Origin: JAFGBH01 sp964430915
GTDB lineage: Bacteria > Desulfobacterota > Syntrophia > Syntrophales > UBA2210
Direction of reading: 5' to 3'
DNA length: 8,489 nt
NCBI GenBank assembly: GCA_964430915.1
Contig: CAYSHT010000096.1
Location: 1-8,489, forward strand
Every line of letters begins with the position of its first letter. The stretch's first letter is position 1. Position numbers and translations under genes: made by a program. This document shows, one piece after another, positions 7,372 to 8,489 of the stretch. The notes beneath the pieces were generated by a model, which saw only the letters and a list, made by a program, of their open reading frames with translations, was not told the origin of the DNA and ran no database searches.

Positions 7372-7447
7372 CAAAAACACGATAGCAATTACGAACAGGG
7401 ATCAGATTTGGTTCCTCTCCTTTCCAATATCTGATCCCTCTTTTTTT
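7372..7447 (+). ncRNA. Candidate sigma-54-dependent small RNA or attenuator leader, about 75 nt
   Basis: This is the interval between the predicted sigma-54 start and the end of the T-run of the terminator. It holds no open frame with a usable start. The 3' hairpin has an unpaired pyrimidine loop, TTCCTCTCCTTT (7412-7423). C/U-rich loops of this kind are common in small RNAs that pair with ribosome-binding sites. An alternative reading is a 5' leader whose terminator controls read-through into the 48-codon frame downstream. No known RNA family was recognised. Confidence 0.4.
7397..7447 (+). terminator. Strong intrinsic terminator
   Basis: AGGGATCAGAT (7397-7407) pairs perfectly with ATCTGATCCCT (7429-7439). 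A further TTGG/CCAA extension (7408-7411 with 7424-7427) continues after a one-base bulge at 7428, leaving a 12-base loop. Seven T residues follow after one C. It is about 600 bp beyond the ClC stop, so it more likely ends the sigma-54 transcript than the ClC mRNA. Confidence 0.8.
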
Positions 7448-7480
7448 CTGCGATTGCGTAAGTAGGGAGAAATTTCAATA

Positions 7481-7627
7481 ATGAAAAGCTCCGCCAAATC
7501 TTTTTGTTTTTGTATCGCACTGGCTGTTGTTGTATTTGTACTCGTTTTTCTCTATCAAAATAATGGAGAAAAGACGCATCCCTATAGTCACAATGGAAAG
7601 AGGTTATTTTCCAATGTGTGGAAGTAA
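7481..7627 (+). CDS. Small membrane protein, 48 residues
   Basis: Function unknown. ATG 7481 is preceded by AGGGAGA (7464-7470) at ten bases. The product begins MKSSAKSF, with positive residues, and continues with a hydrophobic helix of about 16 residues (9-25, including ALAVVVFVLVF). It ends in a short polar, basic tail (YQNNGEK... to VWK). This is the layout of a single-pass inner-membrane miniprotein with a cytoplasmic N-terminus, or of a signal-anchor peptide; no lipoprotein cleavage motif is evident. It starts 33 bases after the T-run of the terminator at 7397-7447, so it may be transcribed by read-through from the sigma-54 promoter at 7347-7362. Other explanations are a remnant of a longer exported protein or a chance frame. 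Confidence 0.45.
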   Translation: MKSSAKSFCFCIALAVVVFVLVFLYQNNGEKTHPYSHNGKRLFSNVWK

Positions 7628-7919
7628 CATCAGTTATTCATCCAACTCTTAAAACCTATTACGAAAACAGTTCAAGACCACATTGTCAACCATCTGAAAC
7701 TTGAAGTATTGATATTTACTATATGGGAAATTCAGTAAGAAGCATATTCTCGACTACACCTACTAACGAATGATTTTGATCAAAGAGGATTACTGAGGAT
7801 TACCGTTGGAAGTATAGTAGAGCGATTATACATTTATTTAATTCTTGTTCTCAACGCTCCTGGTTATGTAACCGTGACGCGATAGCGGCATATTTTATAG
7901 CCGTTGTTGTGTGCCATTT
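7628..7919. other. AT-rich intergenic region, nothing recognised
   Basis: No frame with a plausible start and length, no strong hairpin and no repeat was found. The DNA lies between the miniprotein and the HNH remnant and has the same AT-rich character as 6800-7346. Confidence 0.55.
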
Positions 7920-8150
7920 TTATTTTCCTGATTTTCTTCGGTTGTCGTCCTTGCAAAGCATTTGGCAATTTTCTTCGATTGTTTTCCCGCCTTCGTGCCA
8001 AGGCGTAATATGGTCGGCTTCCATTGCCGATATTTCAAAATGATTACCACATACTAAACACTTACCTTTTTGTTTTTCATAAACCTTTTGTTTAATGGCA
8101 TCAGAAAAGACACGAATGGAGAGATACTTCTCGTCACGAGTTAGTGTGTT
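7920..8150 (-). pseudogene. C-terminal fragment of an HNH endonuclease, 5'-truncated
   Basis: The minus strand encodes 76 residues between a stop (8153-8151) and its own TAA (7922-7920). The segment matches the HNH tail found on DUF262/GmrSD-type and related nucleases: RDEKYLSIRVFSDAIKQK, then CLVCG (C31, C34), EADHITPWHEGGKT (catalytic-type D46-H47), ENCQMLC (N61, C66) and the ending NRRKSGK. No start codon precedes the domain; the first ATG is residue 43, inside it. The usual fourth zinc ligand (CK-x-C-N) is Asp69 instead of Cys. The intact proteins have a long N-terminal part, which is absent. The coding match ends close to the repeat block that begins near 8181, consistent with an insertion or deletion at that junction. 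It is most likely inactive. Confidence 0.7.
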
Positions 8151-8180
8151 TTAAGTTTCACTTTAATTGGAATGGCAAAA

Positions 8181-8202
8181 AACAAGACCTGACCCCAATA
8201 TT
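8181..8202. repeat. Repeat-like junction sequence containing AAGACCTGACCCC
   Basis: AACAAGACCTGACCCCAATATT (split here: AACAAGACC, TGACCCCAATATT) resembles a high-copy motif (GGGGTCAGGTCTTG on the other strand) that I associate with REP/Y1-transposase elements in deltaproteobacterial genomes. It stands at the border between AT-rich DNA carrying the HNH remnant and GC-richer DNA with inverted repeats. No transposase is present in the window, so the assignment rests on resemblance only. Confidence 0.4.
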
Positions 8203-8214
8203 CTGTGATGTGAC

Positions 8215-8305
8215 CGGCGCCGGGAAACCGAAAAAAGGGGGTTGCAACCCGACCGATACCCCGATGTGTATTCTCAACGTTTTTGCCCCAAAAGTCCCGG
8301 CGCCG
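8215..8305. repeat. 11-bp inverted repeat enclosing a nested palindrome
   Basis: CGGCGCCGGGA (8215-8225) and TCCCGGCGCCG (8295-8305) are exact reverse complements, 69 bases apart. Inside lies the perfect 12-bp palindrome GGGTTGCAACCC (8239-8250). The arrangement could form a folded DNA or RNA structure and is typical of small non-autonomous elements; the function is unknown. Confidence 0.55.
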
Positions 8306-8396
8306 TTAATTTTTTGTCCAGCCGGCAAATGTGTTGCTGTAAAGCATTTTAATCAGCCGCGGTCTGCCTTTGATTTTTTTCACCCCCCTGACCTTT

Positions 8397-8419
8397 GCCC
8401 CCATCCTGCGGATCGGGGC
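8397..8419. repeat. GC-rich hairpin
   Basis: GCCCC (8397-8401) pairs with GGGGC (8415-8419), and ATCC (8403-8406) with GGAT (8410-8413). One C-C mismatch separates the two stems, and the loop is TGC. There is no T-run, so it is not an intrinsic terminator on the plus strand. It belongs to the same structured block as the inverted repeat at 8215-8305. Confidence 0.45.
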
Positions 8420-8489
8420 CTCGAGATCACGAGACCTCAGGTTTACGAGCCACAGCCAGCAAACGACTGCTCAGATTGACTATCTCCGG

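Noticed and set aside
8144..8479. Plus-strand open frame of 111 codons
   Set aside because: It starts opposite the 5' end of the HNH remnant, has no ribosome-binding site and translates straight through the hairpins and repeat-like motif. It is probably an artefact of the GC-rich repeat block.
1..8489. CRISPR array, tRNA genes or a complete insertion sequence
   Set aside because: No regularly spaced direct repeats, no cloverleaf with conserved T-loop sequence and no intact transposase frame were seen on either strand.

Overview
The window looks like chromosomal DNA from an anaerobic, deltaproteobacterial-type (Desulfobacterota) bacterium. This is inferred from gene content: a giant HdrA/GltD/HdrA-type flavin-iron-sulfur oxidoreductase, a sigma-54 promoter signature, and a repeat-like block of a kind I associate with REP/Y1-transposase debris in these genomes. 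No rRNA or tRNA is visible to settle the taxonomy.

Left half (1-4025, minus strand): one uninterrupted reading frame of at least 1341 codons that begins with GTG and leaves the window at base 1 without a stop. By motif it contains three flavin-binding modules. They are a HdrA core split by an inserted GltD/NfnL-like NADPH:FAD module, then a second HdrA with its own N-terminal CHC domain. Numerous cysteine motifs for [4Fe-4S] clusters lie between them. It should be a soluble electron-transfer protein linking NAD(P)H to low-potential carriers and a Hdr-type partner. A 13-bp odd palindrome in its leader is a plausible repressor site. Partner genes would be expected past the left edge.

Middle (4211-6799): engB/ysxC (ribosome-assembly GTPase, minus strand) diverges from a ClC-family anion transporter with two C-terminal CBS domains (plus strand). 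The transporter leader carries a GC-rich hairpin resembling an IS200/IS605-type end. The transporter differs from E. coli ClcA at several ion- and proton-path positions.

Right part (6800-8489): mostly AT-rich non-coding DNA. Its most distinctive content is a textbook sigma-54 promoter (7347-7362) followed within about 75 nt by a strong intrinsic terminator (7397-7447), then a 48-codon membrane miniprotein with a good ribosome-binding site (7481-7627). The layout suggests either a sigma-54-driven small RNA or an attenuated leader in front of the miniprotein. Further right is a 5'-truncated HNH-nuclease tail (7920-8150, minus strand). It abuts a GC-richer block full of inverted repeats (8181-8489) that looks like mobile-element debris. 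No CRISPR array, tRNA, complete transposase or recognisable defence operon is visible.
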